A DNA stretch of 64,000 bases from an uncultured Ruegeria sp. (GCF_947497005.1 NZ_CANMFF010000001.1:372001-436000), one strand, 5' to 3'. Shown: positions 15,652 through 25,210, numbered from the stretch's first letter. The notes: a model not told the origin generated them from the sequence alone. Numbers and translations are program-made.

Positions 15652-16006
15652 GCCTGCTCCGGGTGTTCTTGTTTGCGGGGACAGTTTCGGCATTTCATCC
15701 GATGGTCAAGCCGGTTGTCACTTTGACCCGGCTCCTCGGCCTGAATGAACCGAATCAACCCAACGTGCAACCGAGATGATCGAGCCAAACGGATGACTTC
15801 GGAAACAGGCGTTACACCATTGGTTGTGAAGCGCATCACAGACATACCCAGATTGTTTCAGGTATGACTTTAATCATCGCACTTCGTGAGCTCCTGAATC
15901 GAAAAAGCAACAATGGGTGCGAAATTTTATTACTCTTTTTGATTATTTTCAGAAACTTTGTCACCCTATCCTTGGGGGAACACATTTAAAGAGCGGGGGT
16001 CGCTCA
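15652..16006. other. 355-bp intergenic region between lolC and an unknown gene
   Basis: I see no gene here. The sequence becomes AT-rich towards 15900-15990 (TTTTATTACTCTTTTTGATT), which probably carries the promoter of the rightward gene at 16007. I find no strong inverted repeat. Confidence 0.5.
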
Positions 16007-16360
16007 ATGAATTTTCTAATCTCAACCAACAGAGCGGGCGTTATTCCGTCCCGCCAGGCATCATCAGAACTGGATTGCGAGACAGCGGCGCTGCTGCGAG
16101 CGGCCATTCGGCCGATATTTGTCAGCGCGGCAAGCTGGGGCAATCTGACGGACATCCTGAAAGACAAAGGGTATCGGCTGGTTTTTCGGCAAGGTCGTCT
16201 GTGTATCACGGATCGGACCACGAACGCGCGGGTTTGCGGGCTGCGGTTTCTTGGCTTTGAGTTTCGCGAACTGGTCAGTCGACTGGGCCGTCCAATCGTG
16301 GTGGCAACCGGCGACGGGGCCAATGGCGACATCCTGGCAACGCGCCCAACGGCAGACTAA
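16007..16360 (+). CDS. Hypothetical protein
   Basis: 117 residues, no signal peptide or membrane segment, about 15% Arg/Lys. The ATG at 16007 follows GAGCGGGGG; an in-frame ATG at 15917 lies in AT-rich noncoding-like sequence and is less likely. The central part ('LTDILKDKGYRLVFRQGRLC', then 'CGLRFLGFEFRELVSRLGRP') recalls a segment found after the catalytic domain in some relaxase-like proteins and in small Rhodobacteraceae proteins, but this is a faint similarity. No function is assigned. It stands alone between lolC and proS. Confidence 0.65.
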   Translation: MNFLISTNRAGVIPSRQASSELDCETAALLRAAIRPIFVSAASWGNLTDILKDKGYRLVFRQGRLCITDRTTNARVCGLRFLGFEFRELVSRLGRPIVVATGDGANGDILATRPTAD

Positions 16361-16482
16361 AACTAAAGAGCCGAACCCGGCGTTTTGGTCAGGCTAATGA
16401 AATGGCCAGAACAAAATCCTGGCCGTCTTCATGGATCAGGTCGGTTTACACTGACAACCAGAGCAGTACCCGATAGCCGCGT

Positions 16483-17823
16483 TCAGGCGATCTGCTCATA
16501 GATTTCAGCGACTTTGGTGACAGCGGCCTCGGGGCTCAGCTCTTCGCTTTCACCGGTACGGCGACAAGTCAGTTCAACGACACCGTTTTTCAGACCACGC
16601 GGGCCCACCGTGATGCGCCAGGGCAGACCGATCAGGTCCATGGTTGCAAATTTGCCCCCTGCCCTTTCTTTCCGATCGTCATAGAGCGGCTCGAGACCCA
16701 AGGCCGTCAGCGCTTTGTAGATTTTGTCACAGGCTGTGTCAGCTTCTTCATCACCCTGCTTCAGGTTCACAATCCCGCAATGGAACGGTGTCACGCCTTC
16801 GGGCCAGATGATGCCCTTGTCGTCATGGCTGGCCTCGATAATCGCGCCGACCAGGCGGCTGACGCCAATGCCGTGGCTGCCCATATGCACCGGAACCGGT
16901 TTGCCATCGGGGCCTTGCACGGTCGCGCCAAGCGGCTCGGAGTATTTGGTGCCAAAATAAAAGATCTGCCCAACTTCGATACCGCGCGCCACGCGGCGGC
17001 GTTCTTCGGGGATCTGATTGAACAGCGCCTCGTCATGCGTTTCATCAGTGCGCGCGTATTTCGAGGTGAACTCTTCCAAGATCGTCTGACATTCTTCGCG
17101 GCTGTCATAATCAATCTGGCGGTCGCCAAAGGTCAGATCGGTGACGGCGCTGTCATAGAAGACCTCGGATTCACCAGTATCGGCCAGAACCAGGAATTCA
17201 TGCGTATCATCGCCGCCGATGGGCCCGGAATCGGCGCGCATAGGGATCGCTTGCAACCCCATACGCTCATAAGTGCGCAGATAGCTGACAAGATGGCGGT
17301 TATAGGCGTGCAGCGCGTCTTCCTTGGTCAGGTCGAAATTATAGCCGTCCTTCATGTAGAATTCGCGGCCCCGCATCACGCCAAAACGCGGGCGGATTTC
17401 ATCGCGAAACTTCCACTGGATCTGATAGAGCGTCAGCGGCAGGTCCTTGTAGCTGTTGACGTGGCCACGGAAGATGTCGGTCACCAGTTCTTCGGCCGTG
17501 GGTGTGAACAACATGTCCCGGTCATGCCGGTCCTTCATCCGCAGCATTTCCTGACCATAGTCATCATAGCGCCCGGATTCGCGCCACAGATCTGCCGACT
17601 GGATGATGGGCATCTGGATCGCGATATGGCCGGCGCGTGCCTGTTCTTCGTGGACGATGTTTTCCAGCTTGCGCAGCACTTTGAAGCCCAGTGGCAGCCA
17701 GGAGTAAATCCCGGCAGAGGCCTGCTTGATCATCCCGGCACGCAGCATCAGCCGGTGGCTGACAATCTGAGCCTCGGACGGGTTTTCCTTGAGAACGGGC
17801 AGAAAGTAACGGCTGAGGCGCAT
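16483..17823 (-). CDS. proS: Prolyl-tRNA synthetase, short form
   Basis: Class II synthetase that charges tRNA-Pro. At 446 residues it is the alphaproteobacterial short type. The class II motifs are in order: motif 1 around '[20 protein letters not shown]' region (residues 38-58), motif 2 '[21 protein letters not shown]' region (residues about 138-158) and motif 3 '[13 protein letters not shown]' (about residue 325). The anticodon-binding domain follows. The roughly 180-residue editing insertion of E. coli-type ProRS between motifs 2 and 3 is missing, so mischarged Ala-tRNA-Pro would need a free-standing editing protein encoded elsewhere. Confidence 0.96.
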   Translation of the reverse strand: MRLSRYFLPVLKENPSEAQIVSHRLMLRAGMIKQASAGIYSWLPLGFKVLRKLENIVHEEQARAGHIAIQMPIIQSADLWRESGRYDDYGQEMLRMKDRHDRDMLFTPTAEELVTDIFRGHVNSYKDLPLTLYQIQWKFRDEIRPRFGVMRGREFYMKDGYNFDLTKEDALHAYNRHLVSYLRTYERMGLQAIPMRADSGPIGGDDTHEFLVLADTGESEVFYDSAVTDLTFGDRQIDYDSREECQTILEEFTSKYARTDETHDEALFNQIPEERRRVARGIEVGQIFYFGTKYSEPLGATVQGPDGKPVPVHMGSHGIGVSRLVGAIIEASHDDKGIIWPEGVTPFHCGIVNLKQGDEEADTACDKIYKALTALGLEPLYDDRKERAGGKFATMDLIGLPWRITVGPRGLKNGVVELTCRRTGESEELSPEAAVTKVAEIYEQIA

Positions 17824-17993
17824 GGTTGGACCTTCGAAGGTGAGAATTCGACTTCAAAGGTGATTATGCCAAAGCCTCGCCGGGGGCAATCGGACATTGG
17901 CGTTTTTGCGACTTCGCGTCAGTCGGTTTTTTGATTGACCCGCCAATCCGAAGTTTCAATGGTAGCGGAAACGCAAACCCCGAAGAGGCGCCG

Positions 17994-19358
17994 ATGCAAA
18001 CAATACAGGAACCCGCCCGCCAGATTCCCGTCATCCATCAAACCGATGTTCTGGTTGTGGGCTCCGGCCCCGGCGGGTTGGCCGCAGCATTGGCTGCAGC
18101 ACGCGCGGGCGCCGAGGTGTCGTTGGTTGATCGGTTCGGTTGCATGGGCGGCAATATTACAGCGGTCGGCGTAGAAGGGTTCGCCTGGTACCGGCACGAG
18201 CAAACCATCGAAGCGGGCGGCATCGGGATGGAGTTTGAAAACCGCGCCAAGGACATGGGAGCCGCTGTCCCGGAAAGCCAGTCTCTCAGCTATGAGCTGG
18301 ACAGCGAAGGCTTCAAGCTGGTGGCCGACAAGCTGGTCGAAGAGGCAGGCGTGCAACCGATGCTGCACCGCCAATTCGTGGCACCAATCATGGACGGCGA
18401 CCGGATCACTGGCATCATCACCGAATCCAAAGCCGGGCGTGAAGCAATTCTGGCCAAGGTCGTAATTGACGCTACCGGCGACGCGGATGTAGCCCATCGC
18501 GCGGGGGCACCAACGCACAAAACTCCAAGAGAGGACATGATGGCCGCCTCGGTCATGTTTCATTTGGCAGGCGTCGATAAGCGCGCCTTTATGGAAGGCG
18601 TGAAAGCTGACCCGCAGACCTACAAGGACTGGGGCGGCGGCGGCGAGTGGAATATCGAGACCTCAGGAAAAGAGGACGACATGTTCTCACCTTTCGTCAA
18701 GAAACCTTTCCAGCAGGCGATTGATGAAGGATTGATTCCGCCGCATCTGAACACCATCGCGGGTACATGGGGCGCGATGCATGACACAGGCGAACTGACC
18801 TACATGAACCTGATCCATCTTGACCAGATCGACGGCACTGACCCTGACAGCCTGACGCGCGGTGAGATCGAAGGCCGCCGCCAGTCCATGCTGGCCATCG
18901 ACGCTCTGCGCCGATTCATGCCCGGGTGCGAGAACGCGCGGCTGCGGAATTTCGGGATGACCATCGGTATCCGCGATACTCGGAAAATTGACGCGATGTA
19001 TAACATGACCGAAAGTGATGCCCGCCATGAAGGCCGGTTCGAGGACACCATAGGGATCTATCCCGAATTCATCGACGGTTATGGCATCCTGATCCTGCCC
19101 ACTACGGGGCGGTACATGCAAATCCCCTATAGATCGATGCTGCCGAAAGGGATTAAGGGCCTTCTTGTCGCGGGCCGGTCACATGGCGCAGACCGGGTTG
19201 CCCATGCCGCTACGCGCAACATGTCGTGTTGCGCTGTCATGGGTCAGGGCGCGGGCATAGCGGCAGCCCTGTCGCTGAAAACCAATCAGGAACTGGATCA
19301 ATTGAACCTGGCACCTGTTCATACGGAACTAAAGCGTCAAGGGGTCAGGATTCACTGA
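17994..19358 (+). CDS. FAD-dependent oxidoreductase (FAD_oxidored family)
   Basis: A 454-residue flavoprotein. The dinucleotide-binding motif 'DVLVVGSGPGGLAAALAAAR' is at residues 18-37, followed by 'VSLVDRFGCMGGNITAVG' region, with the 'GCMGGN' sequence typical of FAD_oxidored proteins (often named after xanthan lyase by old homology). 'VVIDATGDADVAHRAGAP' region and 'GLLVAGRSHGADRVAHAATR' region are the other FAD contacts. The ATG at 17994 follows GAAGAGG. The stop overlaps the oxygenase start (TGATG), so the two are translationally coupled. The substrate is unknown. Confidence 0.88.
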   Translation: MQTIQEPARQIPVIHQTDVLVVGSGPGGLAAALAAARAGAEVSLVDRFGCMGGNITAVGVEGFAWYRHEQTIEAGGIGMEFENRAKDMGAAVPESQSLSYELDSEGFKLVADKLVEEAGVQPMLHRQFVAPIMDGDRITGIITESKAGREAILAKVVIDATGDADVAHRAGAPTHKTPREDMMAASVMFHLAGVDKRAFMEGVKADPQTYKDWGGGGEWNIETSGKEDDMFSPFVKKPFQQAIDEGLIPPHLNTIAGTWGAMHDTGELTYMNLIHLDQIDGTDPDSLTRGEIEGRRQSMLAIDALRRFMPGCENARLRNFGMTIGIRDTRKIDAMYNMTESDARHEGRFEDTIGIYPEFIDGYGILILPTTGRYMQIPYRSMLPKGIKGLLVAGRSHGADRVAHAATRNMSCCAVMGQGAGIAAALSLKTNQELDQLNLAPVHTELKRQGVRIH

Positions 19359-20332
19359 TGGACGGCATTCCGACGATTGACATCTCGCCATTGGCCGAGC
19401 CGAAAACTGCAGCCTACGATACGACGGTGCAGCGCATTCTTGAGGCCTGCACCGGGATCGGTTTTCTGTCCATCACCGGAACAGCGATTTCACAGAAAAC
19501 TGTAGATCAGGTCCGCCAGACCACCCGAGAGATCTTTGCCATCAATGAGTCTCGAAAATGGGATCAGGCCATCATGCGCGAAAACTATCGCGGCTATATT
19601 CCGATGGGATTTTTCACACCCAACGATGGATCCGGCAAGGCGGATAAATATGAAGGTTACAAACTGCATCATGAGGTCGCGATTGACGCGCCGGTATGTG
19701 CAGAGTGTGCGTTGTACGGGCCGAACCTCTGGCCGGATGAAGTGCCCGGCGCCAAGGATATCATTCTGGACTATTGGAACCAGTTGGATCGCGTCACCGA
19801 CTTGTTGCTGGCCGCGCTGGAGGCTGGTCTGGATCTGAAACCCGACATGCTGCGCAGCGCGTTCCGGAACCCAATGACCAATATGACCCTGCTGCATTAT
19901 CCGCCGCAGGCTGTGGATGACGCGGGCTATGGCATCCATCCGCACAAGGACACGGACGCGCTGACCATCATTGCCCCTGACCCTGTGGGCGGGCTTGAGA
20001 TACAAACCCGCAGCGGCGGGTGGATCACGCCGGGCTGTCCACCTGGCGGATTTGTGGTCAATATCGGCGACATGCTGGAGCTGTGGTCCGGCGGGCGATT
20101 GAAATCCACACCACATCGAGTGGTCAACCGGTCGGGCAAAGAACGGTACTCGTTCCCGTATTTCGCCGTGCCCCGTCATGATGTTATTGTTGAACCGTTG
20201 TTGCCATCCCTGCCCGGTTTCGACCGCCCTGCCGTCCATTGCGGCCACTGGTCGGCGGAAATCTGGCGCACCAACTGGTCTGATGAAACCGCCGACGCAG
20301 ATACTCCGGAACTGGGAACACTGCAGGACTGA
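19358..20332 (+). CDS. Isopenicillin N synthase-like Fe(II) oxygenase
   Basis: A 324-residue non-haem iron oxygenase of the 2-oxoglutarate/IPNS superfamily. The iron ligands are His196 and Asp198 in 'HPHKDTDALTII' and His253 in 'STPHRVVNRSG'; the co-substrate Arg and Ser are R263 and S265 in 'RYSFPYFAVPR'. The N-terminal part starts 'GIPTIDISPL', as in this family. The ATG overlaps the TGA of the FAD oxidoreductase by one base. Many bacterial members modify small molecules or degrade amino acids; which it does here is unknown. Confidence 0.9.
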   Translation: MDGIPTIDISPLAEPKTAAYDTTVQRILEACTGIGFLSITGTAISQKTVDQVRQTTREIFAINESRKWDQAIMRENYRGYIPMGFFTPNDGSGKADKYEGYKLHHEVAIDAPVCAECALYGPNLWPDEVPGAKDIILDYWNQLDRVTDLLLAALEAGLDLKPDMLRSAFRNPMTNMTLLHYPPQAVDDAGYGIHPHKDTDALTIIAPDPVGGLEIQTRSGGWITPGCPPGGFVVNIGDMLELWSGGRLKSTPHRVVNRSGKERYSFPYFAVPRHDVIVEPLLPSLPGFDRPAVHCGHWSAEIWRTNWSDETADADTPELGTLQD

Positions 20333-20421
20333 AGGCGACAAAGCCCGGCCAAATGAAGCGCTTGCATCATGGGCTTTGATGCGCCAAGAACACCTGCAAC
20401 GGCCTGAACAGGGGGAACGCC

Positions 20422-21495
20422 ATGGCTTTGCCGGTTAAGGATCAGCTGAGATACTGGAGCGTCGCCGCTGTGGTTTTTGTGTTGATCCTCTGGGCTTTGG
20501 GGGATGTCCTGCTGCCGTTCGTCATTGGCGGGGCCATTGCTTACTTCCTTGATCCCGTTGCGGATCGGCTGGAGCGGCTGGGCCTGTCACGCATGGCGGC
20601 CACAGCAATCATCACCGTTGTCGGCGTGCTGGGGTTTGTCCTGGCAATCTTGATGGTGGTGCCCGCCCTGATCACTCAGTTGCTGGATCTGATCGACGTT
20701 CTGCCCGATCTGTTCAAGCAATTGCGCGGCTTCGTCGAAAAACAATTCCCGTCCCTGCTGGATCGGGAATCAAACACGCATCAGATGCTGGTGTCTTTCG
20801 GCGAAACGTTGAAGTCCAAGACTGGGGATGTTCTGCAAACAGTTCTCGCCTCACTTGGGTCCGCGTTAAACATTGTGGTCCTGCTGGTGATTGTGCCGGT
20901 TGTGGCTGTTTACCTGCTGTTGGACTGGGACCGCATGATCGCTCGCATCGGCGAGCTGCTGCCCCGCGATCATGCCCCGATCATCAAGCGACTGGCCGCT
21001 GAGATTGACGCTGTTCTGGCCTCATTCGTACGCGGCATGGGCACGGTCTGCCTGATCCTTGGTACATATTACGCGGTCGCTTTGATGCTTGCTGGTCTGC
21101 AATTCGGTTTGATCGTGGGCTTCATCGCGGGATTGGTTACGTTCATTCCCTATCTGGGCGCCCTGATCGGCGGCTCACTGGCCATTGGGCTGGCGCTGTT
21201 CCAGTTCTGGGGCGATTGGGCTCATATTGGGCTGATCGCGGGTATTTTTGCAATCGGGCAGGTCACCGAAGGCAATTTCCTGACGCCCAAGCTGGTGGGC
21301 AGCTCTGTGGGGTTGCACCCGGTCTGGCTGTTGCTGGCGCTGTCGGTCTTTGGGGCGCTATTTGGCTTTGTCGGTATGCTGATCGCTGTTCCAGTGGCCG
21401 CTGCCTTGGGCGTACTGGCCCGATTTGCCACATCGCTGTACCTGGACAGCCGACTATACACCGGTCTTGAAGGTCAGGATCAGGAACCCGAGTAA
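20422..21495 (+). CDS. AI-2E family (PerM-like) permease
   Basis: A 357-residue inner-membrane protein with about seven or eight helices. Family features are the opening pair of helices ending 'YFLDPVADRLERLG', the long soluble stretch at residues 85-150, 'VPVVAVYLLLDWDRM' near residue 160, and the strongly conserved C-terminal half 'GTYYAVALMLAGLQFGLIVG' region and 'TFIPYLGALIGG'. The SD is AGGGGGA. The family includes AI-2 exporters and Na+/H+ antiporters, so the substrate cannot be told. Its stop (TAA) is directly followed by the hdaA ATG. Confidence 0.9.
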   Translation: MALPVKDQLRYWSVAAVVFVLILWALGDVLLPFVIGGAIAYFLDPVADRLERLGLSRMAATAIITVVGVLGFVLAILMVVPALITQLLDLIDVLPDLFKQLRGFVEKQFPSLLDRESNTHQMLVSFGETLKSKTGDVLQTVLASLGSALNIVVLLVIVPVVAVYLLLDWDRMIARIGELLPRDHAPIIKRLAAEIDAVLASFVRGMGTVCLILGTYYAVALMLAGLQFGLIVGFIAGLVTFIPYLGALIGGSLAIGLALFQFWGDWAHIGLIAGIFAIGQVTEGNFLTPKLVGSSVGLHPVWLLLALSVFGALFGFVGMLIAVPVAAALGVLARFATSLYLDSRLYTGLEGQDQEPE

Positions 21496-22185
21496 ATGGC
21501 CCGACAACTCAGCTTTGATCTGCCCGCCAAGACTGCGCTGGGGCGTGAAGATTTCTTTGTGTCACCTGCCAATGCGCTGGCCGTGGCGATGATCTCGGCC
21601 ACGTCCTGGCCCGGCAACAAGCTGGTGCTGAGCGGCCCGGCCGGCGCGGGCAAAACCCACCTAGCGCACGTCTGGGCCGCTGAAACCGGCGGACGTATCA
21701 TTCAGGCCACCGACCTGCGATATGACGATGTGCCGGAATTGGCGCGCAAGCCGATTGCGGTTGAAGACGTGCCCATGATCGCAGTCGATATCGACCAGCA
21801 GAAAACACTGTTTCACCTGCACAATCTTGTTCTGGCCGAGGGGCACGCCCTGCTGATGACAGGTCGGCTTGCACCGAAATTCTGGGAATTGCCGCTGGCG
21901 GATCTGCAAAGCAGGGTCGAAGGGGCCCATCATGTGGCGCTGGACCCACCCGACGATGCCCTGCTGGGCGCTGTGCTGGCCAAGCTGTTTGTTGATCGAC
22001 AACTGAACCCCAGCCCGGATGTGATTGCCTATCTTGTCAAACATATGGATCGGCGATTTGAAACCGCAGCTGACGTGGTGGTGCAGCTGGATCAGCTGGC
22101 CCTGACTGAAAAACGCGATATCACTCGTGCTTTGGCCGTTCGGGTCTTGAACATGAGCCCGGATGAGATCGAGACAGGCGATTGA
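21496..22185 (+). CDS. hdaA: DnaA-related regulator HdaA
   Basis: A 229-residue AAA+ protein like the central domain of DnaA, without the DNA-binding C-terminal domain. In alphaproteobacteria HdaA acts with the beta clamp to convert DnaA-ATP to DnaA-ADP after initiation. The N-terminus 'RQLSFDLP' contains the short clamp-binding peptide typical of Hda (QLSFDLP). Walker A is 'GPAGAGKTHLAH' (residues about 48-58). The canonical Walker B is weak. It starts immediately after the stop of the upstream permease gene, so it is translationally coupled. Confidence 0.9.
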   Translation: MARQLSFDLPAKTALGREDFFVSPANALAVAMISATSWPGNKLVLSGPAGAGKTHLAHVWAAETGGRIIQATDLRYDDVPELARKPIAVEDVPMIAVDIDQQKTLFHLHNLVLAEGHALLMTGRLAPKFWELPLADLQSRVEGAHHVALDPPDDALLGAVLAKLFVDRQLNPSPDVIAYLVKHMDRRFETAADVVVQLDQLALTEKRDITRALAVRVLNMSPDEIETGD

Positions 22186-22234
22186 CCCATGCCCGCCAAT
22201 TTCGCATCCTCACGCAGCAATATCTGGAAGACAC

Positions 22235-23779
22235 ATGGATCAGACCGCTGTAACCGACATCCCTGACTGGGGACCTTTCGGAAAGCCACTGTTCGACGAG
22301 CCTGGAACGCGGGATTTGTCGCGTGTCGGAGTTGTCGATGTCGGGTCAAACTCGGTCCGGATGGTGATCTTTGACGGTGCCGCCAGATCGCCCGCCTATT
22401 TCTACAATGAGAAAGTCATGTGTGAACTGGGGGCTGGGCTGTCCGAAACCGGGCGATTGAACCCACGCGGACGCGAACGTGCGCTGGCGGCATTACGACG
22501 ATTTCAGAATCTGGCAGTGGATCTGGATTTGCCGGGTCTGCATGTCGTGGCCACTGCAGCTGTGCGCGAAGCCAAAGACGGACCGGATTTTTGCGATCAG
22601 GTAAAGGCGGAAACCGGCCTGCACGTAGAGGTCATCAACGGAGAAGAAGAAGCCCGGTTTTCTGCGCAGGGTGTTTTGCTGGGGTGGCCCGGAGCCTATG
22701 GCCTGATTTGCGACATCGGCGGGTCGTCTATGGAGCTTGCTGAAATCGGGGACGGTCAGGTGGGCCGCCGCGTGACCTCGGCGCTCGGGCCGCTGAAACT
22801 GCGCGACATCAAGGGTGGGCGGCGCGCACGCAAGTCGCATATCAAAGCCACGATGGAAACGCTGCGTGACCAGATGGGTCCACAGCGGGATCGTCTGTTT
22901 CTGGTCGGCGGCAGCTGGCGTGCATTTGCCCGGCTGGACATGTTGCGGCGTGGGTATCCTTTGAACGTGCTGCATGAATATCGCATGACCACGAAACAGG
23001 TCCGCGAAACGATCAAGTTCATCGAAAAGAATGACCACGAAAAACTGCGCAGTAAGGCAGGTGTGTCCAGCTCGCGCATGTCGCTTATCCCCTATGCGAT
23101 GGATGTGCTGGCGCGATTGATCCGCACGTTCAAGCCCAAGGATATTGCCATCTCCAGCTACGGCATCCGCGAAGGACTGTTGTACGAGCAGATGTCGCAG
23201 GAATTGCGGGACCGAGACCCGCTGATCGAAGCCAGCCTCTTTTCCGAGGCCAAGGATGCCCGCCTGCCCGGATTTGGCCGCAACCTCTATGATTTCGTGA
23301 TGCCGCTGTTCAAATCTGCGCCCCCTAACAAGGTGCGTCTGATCCAGGCGGCGTGCCTGCTGCACGATGTCAGCTGGCGCGCCCATCCAGATTACCGGGC
23401 CGAGGTCTGTTTTGACAACGTCACCCGCGCCAATCTGGGTGGTTTGAAGCATTCCGAACGTGTCTTTATCGGGCTGGCTTTGCAGCATCGGTATCGTAAC
23501 AAACGCGAAGGTAACCGGTTTGCGCCTTTGTATGAGTTGCTGGATGAAAAGGACCAGAAACAGGCCGAGATTCTGGGCAAGGCCATGCGCTTTGGTGCGA
23601 TGCTGTGGATGCACAATGACGCCAATATGGGGCGCCTGAAATTCTATCCCAAGAAGCGCGAGTTGGAGTTGTATCTGCCCAAAGCAGCAGCACCCCTGTT
23701 CAGCGAAGTGGCCGATTCTCGTTTGAACTCTTTGGCAAACGCCCTGAAATCCGACACACGGGTGATCATCAGAGGCTGA
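22235..23779 (+). CDS. ppx: Exopolyphosphatase / pppGpp phosphatase (Ppx/GppA)
   Basis: A 514-residue enzyme of the ASKHA superfamily that hydrolyses terminal phosphates of polyphosphate or pppGpp. 'GVVDVGSNSVRMVIFDG' region at residues 31-47 is phosphate-binding motif 1, 'INGEEEARFSAQGVL' follows, and 'DIGGSSMELAEIGDG' is motif 2. The C-terminal half has an HD-type helical domain with 'LLHDVSWRAHPDYRAE' region. The ATG at 22235 has GGAAG just upstream; an in-frame ATG at 22163 lies inside hdaA. A polyphosphate kinase gene, often a neighbour of ppx in this family of bacteria, is not adjacent here. Confidence 0.93.
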   Translation: MDQTAVTDIPDWGPFGKPLFDEPGTRDLSRVGVVDVGSNSVRMVIFDGAARSPAYFYNEKVMCELGAGLSETGRLNPRGRERALAALRRFQNLAVDLDLPGLHVVATAAVREAKDGPDFCDQVKAETGLHVEVINGEEEARFSAQGVLLGWPGAYGLICDIGGSSMELAEIGDGQVGRRVTSALGPLKLRDIKGGRRARKSHIKATMETLRDQMGPQRDRLFLVGGSWRAFARLDMLRRGYPLNVLHEYRMTTKQVRETIKFIEKNDHEKLRSKAGVSSSRMSLIPYAMDVLARLIRTFKPKDIAISSYGIREGLLYEQMSQELRDRDPLIEASLFSEAKDARLPGFGRNLYDFVMPLFKSAPPNKVRLIQAACLLHDVSWRAHPDYRAEVCFDNVTRANLGGLKHSERVFIGLALQHRYRNKREGNRFAPLYELLDEKDQKQAEILGKAMRFGAMLWMHNDANMGRLKFYPKKRELELYLPKAAAPLFSEVADSRLNSLANALKSDTRVIIRG

Positions 23780-23793
23780 CCCCCCTACCCCGA

Positions 23794-24168
23794 TCAGATA
23801 TCGGTCGCCCCTTCAGGTGCTTCTTCGTCCTGTTCATTGGGGGTCGGTGAATCCTCATCCGGCTTCTTGCGGATGATGATATCACCGTTCGGCAAGATCT
23901 CGGGCACTTCATAGGCGCTCCAATCCTTGATCTCAGCCCCTAGTTCGACCAACGCCGGGCCCATTTCCTGCAGGAACGACTGCATCGCCGGGCCAAACTC
24001 ATCCGCCAGGTCAAGCAATTCATCCAGTGCCGGTTCCATTTCCTTGCGCAGACCTTCGAAAAACAGTTCCGCCCCTTGCTCCATCAGGGATTTGCCATTG
24101 TCTTCCTGCGCTGCAGCAGGTGCGCACAAGACGGCTGAGATCACGCTGGTCAGCAAAATGTGTTTCAT
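23794..24168 (-). CDS. Small exported acidic protein, roseobacter family
   Basis: About 124 residues with a signal peptide (MKHILLTSVISAVLCAPAAAQ). The mature part is a run of helices with 'LMEQGAELFFEGLRKEMEPA' and 'LADEFGPAMQSFLQEMGPAL', then 'YEVPEILPNGDIIIRKKP' and a proline/glutamate-rich tail ending 'PEGATDI'. I recall proteins with this pattern in other roseobacters labelled 'AAA+ ATPase', but there is no P-loop here, so that name should not be transferred. Function unknown; probably periplasmic. The ATG at 24168 is chosen over 24177 because it starts the signal peptide. Confidence 0.78.
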   Translation of the reverse strand: MKHILLTSVISAVLCAPAAAQEDNGKSLMEQGAELFFEGLRKEMEPALDELLDLADEFGPAMQSFLQEMGPALVELGAEIKDWSAYEVPEILPNGDIIIRKKPDEDSPTPNEQDEEAPEGATDI

Positions 24169-24205
24169 ACCGAACATATAGTTTCCCTGTCGCGGGCTGG
24201 AAAGG

Positions 24206-25207
24206 TCACAGGTCGATATCCAGTGTCACCGGGAAATGATCAGACGCCGTCAGCAGCGCTTGCCGTAAATCCGGCTCGGACCAACAAGCCGTATCACGAA
24301 ACGGATGCCAGATCCGCCAGGCCGGGCGGTATGCACGCAAATCCTGGGTGATCATTACATAGTCCAGCAACGCTTCGAGAAACCTGCCCTCATCGGGGCG
24401 AGCAAAGCGTGCCGTTGAGGGCACTGATCCGGGCCGCAACCCATGGGCGGTGACGGCATGTGGGTCGAACAGGCCTGCTTGCAACAAAATTTCAACCGAT
24501 GAACGACCGAACAGATGCTCGAACTCGTCCAATCCCGGGCCATCGTTCAGATCTCCAAGCAGAATTACAGGTTCCTCGTTGGCGACATGCGTCTTGACCC
24601 GTCTGGCCAGCCAAACCGCCTGCGCCAGTTGCTTGCGGCGATTGGCGATCGAAATGCGTATCGCCTCATCCCGCGACCCTGCCCCATGAGGGGCCTTGGA
24701 TTTCAAATGAGCCCCAATCAACCGAATGTCATGACCTGATTGCGTCGTTACCGCCAGTTCCATTGGCGGTTTGGAGAACCGCACCACATCTTCGGTCGCA
24801 TCGACGTCCAGATCAATTCTGAACTCACCATCAAACCGGGGGGTCGACGCGTCCGTGATGTCACCCTTGGGATCGTGGCGCGCGGTCAGAACGTTTCTGT
24901 CGTATAAAAGTGCCAGTTCCTGATGCGTGTCATTGGCAAACCCCATTATTGCATTTGACGTACGCAGATTAAATGCCTCGGCAAAAGCCTGCAGGGCGCG
25001 GACCGTATTCTGACGTTTGCCAGTGTTCGGAGCCTCGACTATCAATACCGCGTCGGCATCGATCGCAGTCAATACTTTTGCAATCGCTTCGATTTGCTGA
25101 GCCTTGGTGACATTATGCCGCCCGGACCAACTGTCATCGACGATCAGATTGTCATTCTTGTCGAACAGATTGGCGAACCATTCGATATTATAGGTCGCCA
25201 GTCGCAT
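24206..25207 (-). CDS. Endonuclease/exonuclease/phosphatase family protein
   Basis: A 333-residue metal-dependent hydrolase of the EEP fold. The signature pieces are 'RLATYNIEWF' at residues 2-11 (metal/phosphate-binding Asn), 'IVEAPN' (metal Glu), 'RLIGAHLKSKA', 'VILLGDLNDGPGLDEF' and the C-terminal catalytic 'ASDHFPVTLDI'. No signal peptide is present, so it is cytoplasmic. The substrate (nucleic acid, lipid or sugar phosphate) cannot be told. It starts 3 bp after the stop of the J-domain gene, so they form one leftward operon. Confidence 0.88.
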   Translation of the reverse strand: MRLATYNIEWFANLFDKNDNLIVDDSWSGRHNVTKAQQIEAIAKVLTAIDADAVLIVEAPNTGKRQNTVRALQAFAEAFNLRTSNAIMGFANDTHQELALLYDRNVLTARHDPKGDITDASTPRFDGEFRIDLDVDATEDVVRFSKPPMELAVTTQSGHDIRLIGAHLKSKAPHGAGSRDEAIRISIANRRKQLAQAVWLARRVKTHVANEEPVILLGDLNDGPGLDEFEHLFGRSSVEILLQAGLFDPHAVTAHGLRPGSVPSTARFARPDEGRFLEALLDYVMITQDLRAYRPAWRIWHPFRDTACWSEPDLRQALLTASDHFPVTLDIDL

Positions 25208-25210
25208 CCG

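Noticed and set aside
16645..16660. TTGCAAATTTGCC inside proS, the same 13-mer core as the pccB upstream site
   Set aside because: It is coding sequence for Gly-Lys-Phe-Ala-Thr in a conserved region of proS, so it is most simply explained by protein sequence.
16780..17934. A 384-codon plus-strand frame opposite proS
   Set aside because: proS on the other strand is a complete, recognisable enzyme; the antisense frame has no domain signature.
22493..23614. A 373-codon frame opposite ppx
   Set aside because: Shadow of a well-conserved Ppx/GppA gene.
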